Shown here piece by piece: positions 7,349 through 16,274 of a stretch of 49,440 bases of DNA. Position numbers and translations under genes: made by a program. A model generated the notes under the pieces. It searched no databases, was not told the origin of the DNA, and saw only the letters and a list, made by a program, of their open reading frames with translations. Source of the DNA: Betaproteobacteria bacterium (lineage in GTDB: Bacteria > Pseudomonadota > Gammaproteobacteria > Burkholderiales > Burkholderiaceae_D); the NCBI GenBank assembly GCA_025356395.1, contig JANXTA010000023.1:1-49440 (forward strand), given 5' to 3'. Numbering within the stretch: position 1 is the first letter of the stretch; every line of letters starts with the position of its first letter.

Positions 7349-8791
7349 TCACGACGCGGCCGCCTTGCGGGCCGCGCGCAGCTGCAACGCGGCCAGCAGC
7401 TTCTCGTGGATGCCGCCGAAGCCGCCGTTGCTCATCACCACGACGTGATCGCCCGGCTGAGCGACCACCACGATCGCTGCGATCAGCTGTTCGAGGTCCT
7501 CGAACACGGCGGCCTTCGAGCCCTGCTTGCTGCGGTCCTCGCCGCTGATGCCTTCGTTCAGCGGGGCGAGCGTCTTCGCCAGGCTCCAGTCGAGCGCATC
7601 GCGGCCCTCCTTCGCGCCGTAGCCGAAGACCCGGTCGGCCTCGGCCAGGCTGACAGGCAGCGCGTCGCGCATCGTGCCGAGCTTCATCGTGTTGGAACGC
7701 GGCTCGATCACCGCGACGATGCGGGAGGCGCCGCCTTCCGCAACCAGCCGCTGCCGCAAGCCCGAGATGGTCGTCGCGATCGCGGTCGGGTGATGCGCGA
7801 AGTCGTCGTACACGGTGACGCCGTCGATCGTGCCGCGCACTTCCATGCGGCGCTTCACGCCTTCGAAACGCGACAACGCCTCGCACGACTGCTCGATGCT
7901 CACGCCCGCATAGCGCGCGGCGATCAGCGCGGCCAGCGCGTTCGCGCGGTTGTGCGCACCCTGCAGCGGCCATTCGATGCGGCCGACGACCTCGCCGTCG
8001 TGCAGGACCTCGAAGGTCGAGCCGGAGTCGTCGCCGGCGACGCGGACCATCCAGTCGACGTCGTTGCCGAAGCGCTCTACCGGGGTCCAGCAGCCTTGTG
8101 CAACGACGCGTGCCAGCGCCTCGCTCTCGCCGTTGACGACCAGCAGGCCGGTCGACGGCACGGTGCGGACGAGGTGGTGGAACTGGGTCTCGATCGCGGC
8201 CAGGTCGGGAAAGATGTCGGCGTGGTCGTACTCGAGATTGTTGAGTACGGCGACCCGCGGCCGGTAGTGGACGAACTTGGAGCGCTTGTCGAAGAAGGCC
8301 GTGTCGTACTCGTCGGCTTCGATCACGAACCACGGCGTATCGGTGAGACGCGCAGAGATGCCGAAGCCGCCCGGCACGCCACCGATCAGGAAGCCCGGCA
8401 ACAGCGCGGCCTGTTCGAGGATCCACGCGAGCATCGAGGTCGTCGTCGTCTTGCCGTGCGTGCCGGCGACCGCGAGCACGGTCTTGTCGATCAGCACGTG
8501 GTCGGCGAGCCACTGCGGTCCCGAGACGTAAGGCAGTCCCGCGTCGAGGATCGCCTCCATCAACGGGTTGCCGCGCGAGACCACGTTGCCGATCACGAAA
8601 AGGTCGGGCTTCAGGTCGAGCTGCGACCGATCCCAGCCCTCGATCAGCGCGATGTCCTGGGCCTCGAGCTGCGTGCTCATCGGCGGATAGACGCCGGTGT
8701 CGCAGCCGGTCACGCGATGGCCGGCCGCACGGGCCAGGACCGCGAGGCCGCCCATGAAGGTCCCGCAGATGCCGAGGATGTGGATATGCAT
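7349..8791 (-). CDS. mpl: UDP-N-acetylmuramate:tripeptide ligase Mpl
   Basis: A 480-residue Mur-ligase-fold protein that recycles murein tripeptide: it joins L-Ala-gamma-D-Glu-meso-DAP to UDP-MurNAc. It starts MHIHILGICGTFMGGLA (Rossmann-like first domain). The ATP-binding P-loop is AGTHGKTTTTSML, the central Mur motifs include EADEYDTAFFDKRSK and NNLEYDHADIF, and the third domain begins at RRMEVRG with the DDFAHHPTAI motif. The ATG at 8791 is chosen over longer frames because it gives the family N-terminus. ampD, a second murein-recycling gene, lies elsewhere in the window (24230-24817). Confidence 0.95.
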   Translation of the reverse strand: MHIHILGICGTFMGGLAVLARAAGHRVTGCDTGVYPPMSTQLEAQDIALIEGWDRSQLDLKPDLFVIGNVVSRGNPLMEAILDAGLPYVSGPQWLADHVLIDKTVLAVAGTHGKTTTTSMLAWILEQAALLPGFLIGGVPGGFGISARLTDTPWFVIEADEYDTAFFDKRSKFVHYRPRVAVLNNLEYDHADIFPDLAAIETQFHHLVRTVPSTGLLVVNGESEALARVVAQGCWTPVERFGNDVDWMVRVAGDDSGSTFEVLHDGEVVGRIEWPLQGAHNRANALAALIAARYAGVSIEQSCEALSRFEGVKRRMEVRGTIDGVTVYDDFAHHPTAIATTISGLRQRLVAEGGASRIVAVIEPRSNTMKLGTMRDALPVSLAEADRVFGYGAKEGRDALDWSLAKTLAPLNEGISGEDRSKQGSKAAVFEDLEQLIAAIVVVAQPGDHVVVMSNGGFGGIHEKLLAALQLRAARKAAAS

Positions 8792-8817
8792 GGGACGCCA
8801 CGCGTGGAAACGCTGCG

Positions 8818-8846
8818 GATTGTATCGGAGGGTGTCGCCTACAATC
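8818..8846. promoter_or_regulatory. Mirror-image -10 elements between divergent mpl and helicase genes
   Basis: GATTGTA (8818-8824) and TACAATC (8840-8846) form a 7-bp inverted repeat 15 bp apart. Each half holds a TACAAT -10-like hexamer, one facing each gene (8840-8845 plus, 8819-8824 minus). -35 elements are weak. It is probably a divergent promoter pair for the 93-bp gap. Confidence 0.45.
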
Positions 8847-8884
8847 GCGCGCAGGTCGCCCACGCTCTTCGAGAAGATCCCCGC

Positions 8885-10594
8885 ATGGCTCGCATCCTTC
8901 CCGACGGCTGGGAAGCCCTCGACTTCAACGGCTCCGCACTCCGCGAGATCGAGACGTTGCGGGTGCTCGCCGCCCTGCCGGACGACTGCACCGTCATCCA
9001 CGGCGTCCACTGGACCCGCATCGAACACGGTTGCTCGATCTACGGCGAGATCGACTTCATCGTCGTCGCGCCCAACGGTCGCATCCTGCTGATCGAGCAG
9101 AAGTCCGGCTTCCTCGACGAGACACCCGACGGCCTCGTCAAGGTCTACGGCGCGTTGCGGAAGAAGGTCGCGTCGCAGATCCTGCGCTCGGTCGAATCGC
9201 TGATGACGCGCTACGCGCAGACGCGGCGCGGCCGCAACGCCACGCCCGAGACGCGGCTGTCGATCGACTACCTGCTCTACTGCCCCGACTATCACGTACG
9301 CGACGCGAGCCGAGCAGGCATCGCACCCGAACGCATCGTCGACGCGTCGCGGGCCACGCAACTGGTCGCGCTGATCGTCGACCTGCTGTCGCCGACGCCG
9401 GTCGCGGGCAGCGCCGATGCGGCGACGGCCCTTCGTTTCTTCTCCGACGAACTGTCGATAGTGGCCGACGTGGGTACGCTGATCGGACGCACCGACGCCT
9501 GGGTCACGCGGCTGTCGGCCGGCCTCGCGCGATCGGCCACGCAGCTCGACTTCACGCCGTTCCGCCTGCGCGTGCGCGGCACGGCCGGGTCGGGCAAGAC
9601 GCAGCTCGCGTTGCGCGTGCTGACCGATGCGGCAGAGGCCGGCCGGTCCGCGCTCTACCTCTGCTACAACCGGCCGCTCGCCGATCACGTGGCGCGCATC
9701 GCGCCTCAGGGCACGATCGTGGCGACCTTCCACAACTTCGGCGACCGCCTGCTGAAGGCGAGCGGCAACGATCCGGACTTCGCGGCACCGGATCTGTATG
9801 CGCGACTCGAGGCCGCGGTGACCGACGCGCGACCCGACAACGGCCAGCGCTACGACGTGCTGATCGTCGACGAAGGCCAGGACTTCACGCCGGCCTGGCG
9901 CGACGCCGCGCTGCGCTTCGTGAAGGCGGAGGGCCAGGCCTACTGGCTCGAGGATCCGCTGCAGAACCTGTACGGCCGCGACCCGGTCGCGCTCGACGGC
10001 TGGGTGACGCTGAAGGCCGATGTCAACTATCGCAGCCCGCGCGACATCGTCGACGCGATCGTGCCGCTGCTGATGCGCGGCGCGAGTCCCTCCACCGCCG
10101 AGCTCCTGCAGTCCATCGAAGCGGCGAGCCCTCTCTCGGGCTCCGAGCTGGACATCGCGACCTGGCAGGACAGTGACCCGGAGACCGCAACCCGAGCACT
10201 GTTCGACGTGACGATGCGCGCGATCACGAAGGCGCTCGCGGCCGGCTATCGACGCAGCGACATCGTGTTGTTGACCTTCGCCGGTCGCGACCACTCGAAG
10301 CTGCTCGGTCTCGACGCGCTCGGCCCGCACGCGCTGCGGCGCTTCGACGGCACCTATGACCTCTTCGGCAACCCCGTCTACACCGACGGCGAGGTGCTGG
10401 CCGAGACCATCTACCGCTTCAAGGGCCAGTCGGCGCCCTGCGTGATCTTCACCGAGATCGACTTCGAGACCTTCGACGAGAAGGCGGTGCGCAAGCTGTT
10501 CGTCGGCGCCACGCGCGCCACCACGAAGCTGATGCTGGTGATAAGCGAACGCACGGCGCGCATTTGTCTGGCCGGTGGCGGCGCGGCACAATAG
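8885..10594 (+). CDS. NERD nuclease domain fused to superfamily 1 (UvrD/Rep-like) helicase
   Basis: A 569-residue protein. Residues about 15-130 match a NERD domain, with the nuclease-fold core D57 and E71-x-K73 (EIDFIVV and LIEQKSG) intact. A P-loop GTAGSGKTQ (about 233-241), the Walker B box VDEGQDF (about 327-333) and a C-terminal helicase domain with YRFKGQSAPCVIF and FVGATRATTKLML (motifs V/VI) follow. It is likely a DNA helicase-nuclease for processing of DNA ends or foreign DNA, as NERD-helicases are sometimes linked to defence; here no defence neighbours are visible. Divergent from mpl. Confidence 0.85.
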   Translation: MARILPDGWEALDFNGSALREIETLRVLAALPDDCTVIHGVHWTRIEHGCSIYGEIDFIVVAPNGRILLIEQKSGFLDETPDGLVKVYGALRKKVASQILRSVESLMTRYAQTRRGRNATPETRLSIDYLLYCPDYHVRDASRAGIAPERIVDASRATQLVALIVDLLSPTPVAGSADAATALRFFSDELSIVADVGTLIGRTDAWVTRLSAGLARSATQLDFTPFRLRVRGTAGSGKTQLALRVLTDAAEAGRSALYLCYNRPLADHVARIAPQGTIVATFHNFGDRLLKASGNDPDFAAPDLYARLEAAVTDARPDNGQRYDVLIVDEGQDFTPAWRDAALRFVKAEGQAYWLEDPLQNLYGRDPVALDGWVTLKADVNYRSPRDIVDAIVPLLMRGASPSTAELLQSIEAASPLSGSELDIATWQDSDPETATRALFDVTMRAITKALAAGYRRSDIVLLTFAGRDHSKLLGLDALGPHALRRFDGTYDLFGNPVYTDGEVLAETIYRFKGQSAPCVIFTEIDFETFDEKAVRKLFVGATRATTKLMLVISERTARICLAGGGAAQ

Positions 10595-10617
10595 CGGTTC
10601 CACCCGCCACACCCCCC

Positions 10618-11247
10618 ATGTCTTCGCCCTACGCCCCTTCCCTGCGCGACGAGATCGCCGCCGTCGCCGCGCGGCTGATTGCCGAGGACGGTCTCGACTA
10701 CGCGGGCGCCAAGCGGCGCGCGGCGCGCGAGGTGCTGGGCGACGCGGCACGCTCGCATGGGGAATGCATGCCGGACAACGTGCAGGTGGCAGAAGCCGTC
10801 CGCGAACATCAGGCGCTATTCATGGCCGACACGCAGCCCGCCCGCCTGCTCGCCCTGCGCCTGCTGGCTCGCGACGTGATGCGCTTCCTCGACGAGGCCG
10901 GGCTCGGCCTCACGCCTTTCGTCAACGGTGCGATCGTCAACGGCACGGCCGGCGAACACAGCGACATCCACCTGCAGGTCTTCGACGACAACGCGAAAGA
11001 CCTGGCGATCCACCTCCTGAACGCCGGCATCGAGTTCGAGGTGTCCGAGCACGCCGGCGGCGGCGAACTGCTGAGTTTCCTGTGGCCGCAACGCCGCGGC
11101 CCTGCCCCTGCCCCACGCATCACCAACCAGGAAGCCGTGCATCTCGCAGTGTTAGCTCCGCGCGATCAACGCGGATCGCCGTCCGCAGAGCGCGCCGACC
11201 TGCGCGCGCTCGACGGCCTGATCGACGCCACACCGGACCCGACATGA
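10618..11247 (+). CDS. Conserved hypothetical protein, nucleotidyltransferase-like motif
   Basis: A 209-residue soluble protein I recognise only as a betaproteobacterial conserved hypothetical. The N-terminus is helical (about 1-60), then LFMADTQPARLLALR and a central stretch NGAIVNGTAGEHSDIHLQVF. That stretch recalls the G-x-x-S-D-hydrophobic-D/H active-site segment of nucleotidyltransferase folds, but the catalytic acidic pair is not complete by eye. The C-terminus ends in a variable charged tail. It starts 24 bp after the helicase gene and overlaps the next gene by ATGA. Confidence 0.7.
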   Translation: MSSPYAPSLRDEIAAVAARLIAEDGLDYAGAKRRAAREVLGDAARSHGECMPDNVQVAEAVREHQALFMADTQPARLLALRLLARDVMRFLDEAGLGLTPFVNGAIVNGTAGEHSDIHLQVFDDNAKDLAIHLLNAGIEFEVSEHAGGGELLSFLWPQRRGPAPAPRITNQEAVHLAVLAPRDQRGSPSAERADLRALDGLIDATPDPT

Positions 11248-11819
11248 AGCGCACTCGAACCCTGATCGTCGGCGGCCTGATCGCGATCGTCGCCATCGCT
11301 GGGGGCGCCGTCGCCTTCCAGATACAGGCGCCCGCCTTGAAGGGACCGAGCCCGGCTGCGGCGCTCTTCTATCAGCAGAAGCTGTCCGATGCGGGCGGCG
11401 CCATCCACGCGATGGCCGACCACCGCGGCAAGGTCGTGGTGGTGAACTTCTGGGCGACCTGGTGCGTGCCCTGTGTTCAGGAGATTCCCGCGTTCTCCAA
11501 GGCTCACGCCGATGCCGGCGGACGCATCGCCTTCGTGGGCCTCGGAATCGACAGCCCGAGCAACATCGCCGCATTCGTCGAACGCTTCAAGCCGAGCTAT
11601 CCGCTGCTGGCCGCCGGCGCCGGCGGGACGGAACTGGCGCGCGCCTTCGGCAACGAGAGCGGGGCCCTGCCCTTCACGGTCGTCATCGGCGCCGACGGCC
11701 AGGTCGTCGCCTCGCATCTTGGAAAGGTCGACGATGCGATCCTGCAGGCGTGGATCGCACCCTACGTGACGGGAGGACCCGCGAAGTCGGCCAGCGTCCC
11801 CAGCGAACCGGGGTCGTGA
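11244..11819 (+). CDS. Membrane-tethered thioredoxin-like protein (TlpA/ResA type)
   Basis: 191 residues: an N-terminal signal anchor (about 6-26), then a TlpA/ResA-like thioredoxin fold with the redox site WATWCVPCVQE (CVPC), the cis-proline stretch GALPFTVVI and GADGQVV. It faces the periplasm and would reduce or exchange disulfides, for example during cytochrome c maturation; the target is unknown. The start overlaps the preceding hypothetical gene (ATGA). It is followed by aroQ after 129 bp. Confidence 0.88.
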   Translation: MKRTRTLIVGGLIAIVAIAGGAVAFQIQAPALKGPSPAAALFYQQKLSDAGGAIHAMADHRGKVVVVNFWATWCVPCVQEIPAFSKAHADAGGRIAFVGLGIDSPSNIAAFVERFKPSYPLLAAGAGGTELARAFGNESGALPFTVVIGADGQVVASHLGKVDDAILQAWIAPYVTGGPAKSASVPSEPGS

Positions 11820-11901
11820 GATGCATGCCATTGTCTGCACGAAACGTGCGGATGGGCGATGGTTCGCCGGAAGCGCGTGTTACCCTCGCCGACGCATTGT
11901 A

Positions 11902-11910
11902 GGGGGGGGG
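11902..11910 (+). repeat. G9 homopolymer before aroQ
   Basis: Nine consecutive G residues end 5 bp before an in-frame alternative aroQ start (ATG at 11916). The run could serve as a ribosome-binding stretch of variable length. Confidence 0.6.
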
Positions 11911-11948
11911 TCGCGATGCGAAAGCCTAGAAACCCGACTGGTCCGCGC

Positions 11949-12386
11949 ATGGCGAAGTCACTGCTGGTCCTGCATGGACCGAATCTCAATCTGCTGGGGC
12001 GACGCGAACCGGAAACTTACGGCTCGACCACGTTGAGCGAAATCGACGCGTCGCTGAGTGCGCTGGCGGCGGAGCGTGGCGCGACGCTGGCGACGTTCCA
12101 AAGCAACCACGAAGGCGCACTGGTCGACCGGATCCAGGCGACATTCGGTGACGGAACGGACTTCATCGTCATCAATCCGGCGGCTTTCACGCACACCAGC
12201 GTCGCGTTGCGGGACGCCTTGGCGGCGGTTGCCATCCCGTTCGTCGAAGTGCATCTGTCGAACGTCCATCGCCGTGAGCCCTTCCGCCACCATTCGTATC
12301 TGTCGTCGCTGGCGGTCGGCGTCATCTGTGGCCTGGGCGCCGCCGGTTACCGCAACGCGGTGTCATTTGCACTCGATTATTCTTGA
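11949..12386 (+). CDS. aroQ: Type II 3-dehydroquinate dehydratase
   Basis: A 145-residue enzyme of the shikimate pathway (3-dehydroquinate to 3-dehydroshikimate; dodecameric in relatives). Family landmarks are [20 protein letters not shown] with the catalytic Tyr, the [13 protein letters not shown] loop, [35 protein letters not shown] with the catalytic His, and [11 protein letters not shown]. The start at 11949 ([10 protein letters not shown]) is the family form. An in-frame ATG at 11916 with a G9 run 5 bp upstream would add 11 residues and has the better ribosome-binding context. aroQ directly upstream of accB-accC is a common proteobacterial order. Confidence 0.95.
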   Translation: MAKSLLVLHGPNLNLLGRREPETYGSTTLSEIDASLSALAAERGATLATFQSNHEGALVDRIQATFGDGTDFIVINPAAFTHTSVALRDALAAVAIPFVEVHLSNVHRREPFRHHSYLSSLAVGVICGLGAAGYRNAVSFALDYS

Positions 12387-12394
12387 TCACTGCT

Positions 12395-12413
12395 GCAAGT
12401 TCGTTTAACTTGC
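12395..12413 (+). promoter_or_regulatory. Dyad symmetry between aroQ and accB
   Basis: GCAAGTT and AACTTGC form perfect 7-base arms with a 5-base loop, 32 bp before the accB start and 8 bp after the aroQ stop. No T-run follows, so it is more likely an operator or mRNA structure than a terminator. TTGATC (12384-12389) could be a -35 element upstream. Confidence 0.4.
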
Positions 12414-12445
12414 GGCGCCCCTGATTTCTGTTCGATGGAGTATTC

Positions 12446-12901
12446 ATGGATCTGCGCAAGCTGAAGACGTTGATCGACCTGGTCGCGGATTCGACGATCG
12501 CCGAACTCGAGGTGACCGAAGGCGACAGCAAGGTGCGCATCGTCAAGACGCCCGCCCCCGGCAGCCAGCCGATGCAGTACATGCAGATGCCGATGCAGAT
12601 GCAGGCCGCTCCTCCCGCAGTCGCCGCACCCGTCGCGCCGGCCGACAACAAGCCGATCGCCATCGAAGGCAACGTGGTCAAGTCGCCGATGGTCGGCACC
12701 TTCTATCGCGCGCCCGGCCCCGAGAAGGCGTCGTACGTCGAAGTGGGGTCGGTCGTGAAATCGGCCGAGCCGATCTGCATCATCGAAGCGATGAAACTGC
12801 TCAACGAGATCGAGGCCGGTTTCGACGGCACCATCAAGGAGATCCTGGTCGAGAACGGCCAGCCGGTCGAGTTCGGGCAACCGCTGTTCATCATCGACTG
12901 A
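12446..12901 (+). CDS. accB: Biotin carboxyl carrier protein of acetyl-CoA carboxylase
   Basis: 151 residues, typical for AccB. The N-terminus MDLRKLKTLIDLV is the family form. A Met/Gln/Ala/Pro-rich linker (about 40-72) joins it to the biotinyl domain, which has the biotin-accepting lysine in EAMKLLNEIEA and the preceding thumb region (YRAPGPEKASYVEVG). It carries the carboxyl group between AccC and the AccAD transferase in fatty-acid synthesis. It is 42 bp upstream of accC in the same operon. Confidence 0.97.
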   Translation: MDLRKLKTLIDLVADSTIAELEVTEGDSKVRIVKTPAPGSQPMQYMQMPMQMQAAPPAVAAPVAPADNKPIAIEGNVVKSPMVGTFYRAPGPEKASYVEVGSVVKSAEPICIIEAMKLLNEIEAGFDGTIKEILVENGQPVEFGQPLFIID

Positions 12902-12943
12902 GACCCGCACCGCACGACCCCGCGCCCAAGAAAGCATCGCCCT

Positions 12944-14293
12944 ATGTTCGGAAAGATCCTGATCGCCAATCGCGGAGAAATCGCGCTGCGCGTCCAGCGC
13001 GCGTGCCGTGAGATGGGCATCCGCACCGTCGTCGTCCATTCCGAGGTGGACCGCGACGCGAAGTACGTGCGGCTCGCGGACGAGTCGGTGTGCATCGGCC
13101 CGGCGCCTTCCGCGCTGAGCTATCTCAACATGCCGGCCATCATCAGCGCCGCCGAGGTCACCGACGCGGAAGCCATCCATCCGGGCTACGGCTTCCTGTC
13201 CGAGAACGCCGACTTCGCCGAGCGCGTCGAGCAGTCGGGCTTCGCCTTCATCGGCCCGTCGCCCGACTCCATCCGCCTGATGGGCGACAAGGTCAGCGCC
13301 AAGAACGCGATGATCGCGACCGGCGTGCCGTGCGTGCCCGGCTCCGAAGGCGCGCTGCCCGACGACCCGAAGGAATGCATCCGCATCGGTCGGCAGGTCG
13401 GCTACCCGGTGATCATCAAGGCGGCCGGCGGTGGCGGCGGACGCGGCATGCGCGTCGTGCACACCGAGGCCGCGCTGCTGAACGCGATCACGATGACACG
13501 CACCGAGGCGGGTGCCGCGTTCGGCAATCCGGTGGTGTACATGGAGAAGTTCCTCGAGAACCCGCGGCACATCGAGATCCAGATCCTCGCGGACAGCTTC
13601 AAGAATGCGGTGTGGCTGGGCGAGCGCGACTGCTCGATGCAGCGGCGCCACCAGAAGGTGATCGAGGAGGCGCCGGCTCCCGGCATTCCGCGACGGCTGG
13701 TCGACCGCATCGGCGACCGCTGTGCCGATGCCTGTCGCAAGATCGGCTACCGCGGTGTGGGCACCTTCGAGTTCCTGTTCGAGAACAACGAGTTCTACTT
13801 CATCGAGATGAATACGCGGATCCAGGTCGAGCATCCGGTGACCGAAGCCATCACCGGCATCGATCTCGTGCAGGAACAGATCCACGTCGCCGCGGGCGAG
13901 CGCCTGCGCATCCGCCAGAAGGACGTCGTGCTGAAGGGACATGCGATCGAGTGCCGCATCAACGCGGAGGACCCGTTCAAGTTCACGCCGTCGCCCGGTC
14001 GCATCACGTCGTGGCATCCACCGGGCGGCCCCGGCATCCGCGTCGACTCGCACGCCTACACCGGTTATTTCGTCCCGCCGCACTACGACTCGATGGTCGG
14101 CAAGGTCATCGCGTACGGGGCCGACCGCAACCAGGCACTGGCCCGCATGCGCGTCGCGCTCTCGGAGATGGTCGTCGAGGGCATCCAGACCAACATCCCG
14201 CTGCATCGCGAGCTGATGACCGACGCCCGCTTCATGAAGGGCGGCACCAGCATCCACTACCTCGAGCAACGCCTCGCTGAGCGACCGGCCTGA
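12944..14293 (+). CDS. accC: Biotin carboxylase subunit of acetyl-CoA carboxylase
   Basis: 449 residues, the same length as E. coli AccC. N-terminal [17 protein letters not shown], glycine-rich ATP-grasp loop [31 protein letters not shown], and the catalytic [14 protein letters not shown] block are all present. It carboxylates the biotin of AccB using ATP and bicarbonate in the first committed step of fatty-acid synthesis. Follows accB and precedes prmA by 37 bp. Confidence 0.97.
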   Translation: MFGKILIANRGEIALRVQRACREMGIRTVVVHSEVDRDAKYVRLADESVCIGPAPSALSYLNMPAIISAAEVTDAEAIHPGYGFLSENADFAERVEQSGFAFIGPSPDSIRLMGDKVSAKNAMIATGVPCVPGSEGALPDDPKECIRIGRQVGYPVIIKAAGGGGGRGMRVVHTEAALLNAITMTRTEAGAAFGNPVVYMEKFLENPRHIEIQILADSFKNAVWLGERDCSMQRRHQKVIEEAPAPGIPRRLVDRIGDRCADACRKIGYRGVGTFEFLFENNEFYFIEMNTRIQVEHPVTEAITGIDLVQEQIHVAAGERLRIRQKDVVLKGHAIECRINAEDPFKFTPSPGRITSWHPPGGPGIRVDSHAYTGYFVPPHYDSMVGKVIAYGADRNQALARMRVALSEMVVEGIQTNIPLHRELMTDARFMKGGTSIHYLEQRLAERPA

Positions 14294-14330
14294 GCGGCCG
14301 CGGCTCGACGGTTCACCGCAGGTCACGCCG

Positions 14331-15254
14331 ATGTTCGTCGAAGTCGTACTGATCGAGGAGCGCCATCGCGCCGAGGCGTTGTCGGATGCGTTGCTCGAAG
14401 CCGGCGCCTTGTCCGCGTCACTCGAGGATGCGGACGCGGGCAGCCTGGACGAGCAGCCCCTTTACGGCGAGCCGGGCCTCGACGTGCCGACCAGCGGATG
14501 GAACCGCAGTCGCATCGTCGCGCTGTTCGATCGGTCGACGGCCGTCGAGATCGTGTTGCGCCAAGCGCTGGATGCGCTGGGCATCGTCGACCTGCCCGTC
14601 TACGAAAGACGCGAGGTCGCCGACGCCAACTGGGTCGAGCTCACGCAGTCGCAGTTCGATCCGATCGCGATCGGGCAGCACCTGTGGATCGTCCCCTCCT
14701 GGCATGAACTACCACCCGGCGCGATCGATGCGGCGGCCATCGTCCTGCGACTCGATCCGGGCATGGCCTTCGGCACCGGCGACCATCCGACCACGCGACT
14801 CTGCCTCGCGTGGCTCGAGCAGAACATCGCAGCCGGTGATCGCGTGATCGACTACGGCTGCGGCTCGGGCATCCTCGCGATCGCCGCGAAGAAACTGGGC
14901 GCTGGCTTCGTGAGCGGCACCGACATCGACGATCAGGCCGTCGCCGCGGCGCGCGCCAACGCGCTCATTAACGAGGTCGACATCGCGTTCTCGTCGTCTT
15001 CCGCCTTCACGAGTGCGCCGGCACGCGTGGTGGTCGCCAACATCCTTTCCAATCCGCTGAAGGTGCTCGCCCCGCTGCTGTGCTCGCTGGTCGCGCCCGG
15101 TGGACGACTGGTCCTGTCGGGCATTCTCGAACGTCAGTGGACCGAGGTCGCCGCGGTGTATGCGCCGTTCCTGGCCCTCGATCTGTGGCGTGTCGACGAA
15201 GGCTGGGTCTGCCTGGCGGGGCAACGCTCCGACCGCCATCGTCAGGCGCGCTGA
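14331..15254 (+). CDS. prmA: Ribosomal protein L11 methyltransferase
   Basis: A 307-residue SAM-dependent methyltransferase. The N-terminal substrate-recognition domain (about 1-100) starts MFVEVVLIEERHRAEALSDALLEAGA. The catalytic domain has LDPGMAFGTGDHPTTRLCL, the SAM-binding VIDYGCGSGILAIAAKKLGA, and VANILSNPL (PrmA motif). It methylates L11 of the ribosome. The order accB-accC-prmA is conserved in many proteobacteria. Confidence 0.95.
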   Translation: MFVEVVLIEERHRAEALSDALLEAGALSASLEDADAGSLDEQPLYGEPGLDVPTSGWNRSRIVALFDRSTAVEIVLRQALDALGIVDLPVYERREVADANWVELTQSQFDPIAIGQHLWIVPSWHELPPGAIDAAAIVLRLDPGMAFGTGDHPTTRLCLAWLEQNIAAGDRVIDYGCGSGILAIAAKKLGAGFVSGTDIDDQAVAAARANALINEVDIAFSSSSAFTSAPARVVVANILSNPLKVLAPLLCSLVAPGGRLVLSGILERQWTEVAAVYAPFLALDLWRVDEGWVCLAGQRSDRHRQAR

Positions 15255-15256
15255 CG

Positions 15257-16249
15257 ATGGCCCTCGCAACCCGCTGCCCAGCCTGCAGCACCGTCTTTCG
15301 AATCAGCACCGTGCAGGCCGCGGCCAAGGGCGGCATGGTCCGCTGCGGCCAGTGTCGCAACGTCTTTAACTCGCTCGATGCGCTGGTGCGGGTCGAAGAC
15401 CTCGAAGTAATCGACGAGGTCGTCGCCAATGTCCCGGAGTCTGCCGAAGAGGCTCTTCCGGAGCCGATCTTCTTCGCGCCATCACCCGATCCGATCGTCG
15501 AGCACCACGACGACGAACCCGTCCTGCCCCCGGTCGAGATCGAGCAGCAGCCAGTCATCAGCGAATGGTGGTTGCCCGACCCGGCCGCATCGCGCATCGA
15601 GGCACCCGAGCCTGCGGCCGAAACGACCAGCGAATCGCGCGCCGATGCGGGACGGCTGATCTCGGGCAAACGCACGGACCTGCAATGGCCCGGCACGAGC
15701 CTCGATGGCACCAACCCGAGCTTCATGCGCCCCGACGAGCATGCACCTCCCGCGCGCAGAGCGGTGCGCTGGGTGCTCGGGCTTCTGACACTGCTCGCCC
15801 TCACGGGATTGCTCGGGCAGACGGCCTACCTGCTGCGCGATGAACTGGCGGCCCGCTGGTCGCCGGCGCGCCCGTGGCTGCTGGCCGCCTGCGGCGTCCT
15901 GCGATGCAAGGTCGACTACCCGATGCATCTCGATTCGATCACGATTGAGTCGGCGAGCATCCGGCCCACCGGATCGAACGTCAACGTCTACGAACTCGCG
16001 GCGCTGCTGCGAAACCGCGACACCATCGACGTCCGCTATCCGCAACTGGAACTCGTCTTGACCGACGTACAGGATCGGCCTATCTTGCGGCGCGCCCTGC
16101 GACCCGAGGACTATCTGCCGCCGGGTCGCGACGTCGGTCGATCGCCGCAGGCTGGTTTTGCCGCGCAGAGCGAATTGCCGATCCGCATCATGTTCGAACT
16201 CAGCGACCTTCGATTCGCGGGCTTCCGCCTCGAACGGTTCTATCCATGA
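15257..16249 (+). CDS. Zinc-ribbon and DUF3426 membrane protein
   Basis: 330 residues. The N-terminus has a small zinc ribbon (RCPACSTVF and VRCGQCRNVF, two CxxC pairs, MJ0042 type). An acidic, proline-rich linker (about 50-165), one membrane segment (about 170-195) and a periplasmic DUF3426 domain (about 200-330) follow. It begins 2 bp after prmA, the common betaproteobacterial arrangement. The role is unknown; the topology suggests a cytoplasmic zinc finger linked to a periplasmic domain. Confidence 0.88.
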   Translation: MALATRCPACSTVFRISTVQAAAKGGMVRCGQCRNVFNSLDALVRVEDLEVIDEVVANVPESAEEALPEPIFFAPSPDPIVEHHDDEPVLPPVEIEQQPVISEWWLPDPAASRIEAPEPAAETTSESRADAGRLISGKRTDLQWPGTSLDGTNPSFMRPDEHAPPARRAVRWVLGLLTLLALTGLLGQTAYLLRDELAARWSPARPWLLAACGVLRCKVDYPMHLDSITIESASIRPTGSNVNVYELAALLRNRDTIDVRYPQLELVLTDVQDRPILRRALRPEDYLPPGRDVGRSPQAGFAAQSELPIRIMFELSDLRFAGFRLERFYP

Positions 16250-16274
16250 ACTTCCTTCTTCACCTTCATCCTCG

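Noticed and set aside
7349-10750. Very long open frame on the minus strand spanning mpl and the opposite helicase gene (over 1100 codons).
   Set aside because: Only the mpl part (7349-8791) shows family motifs; the rest is the mirror of the helicase gene, as is common in high-GC coding DNA.
12377-14326. 649-codon minus-strand frame opposite accB and accC.
   Set aside because: Antisense to two highly conserved genes and lacks recognisable motifs.
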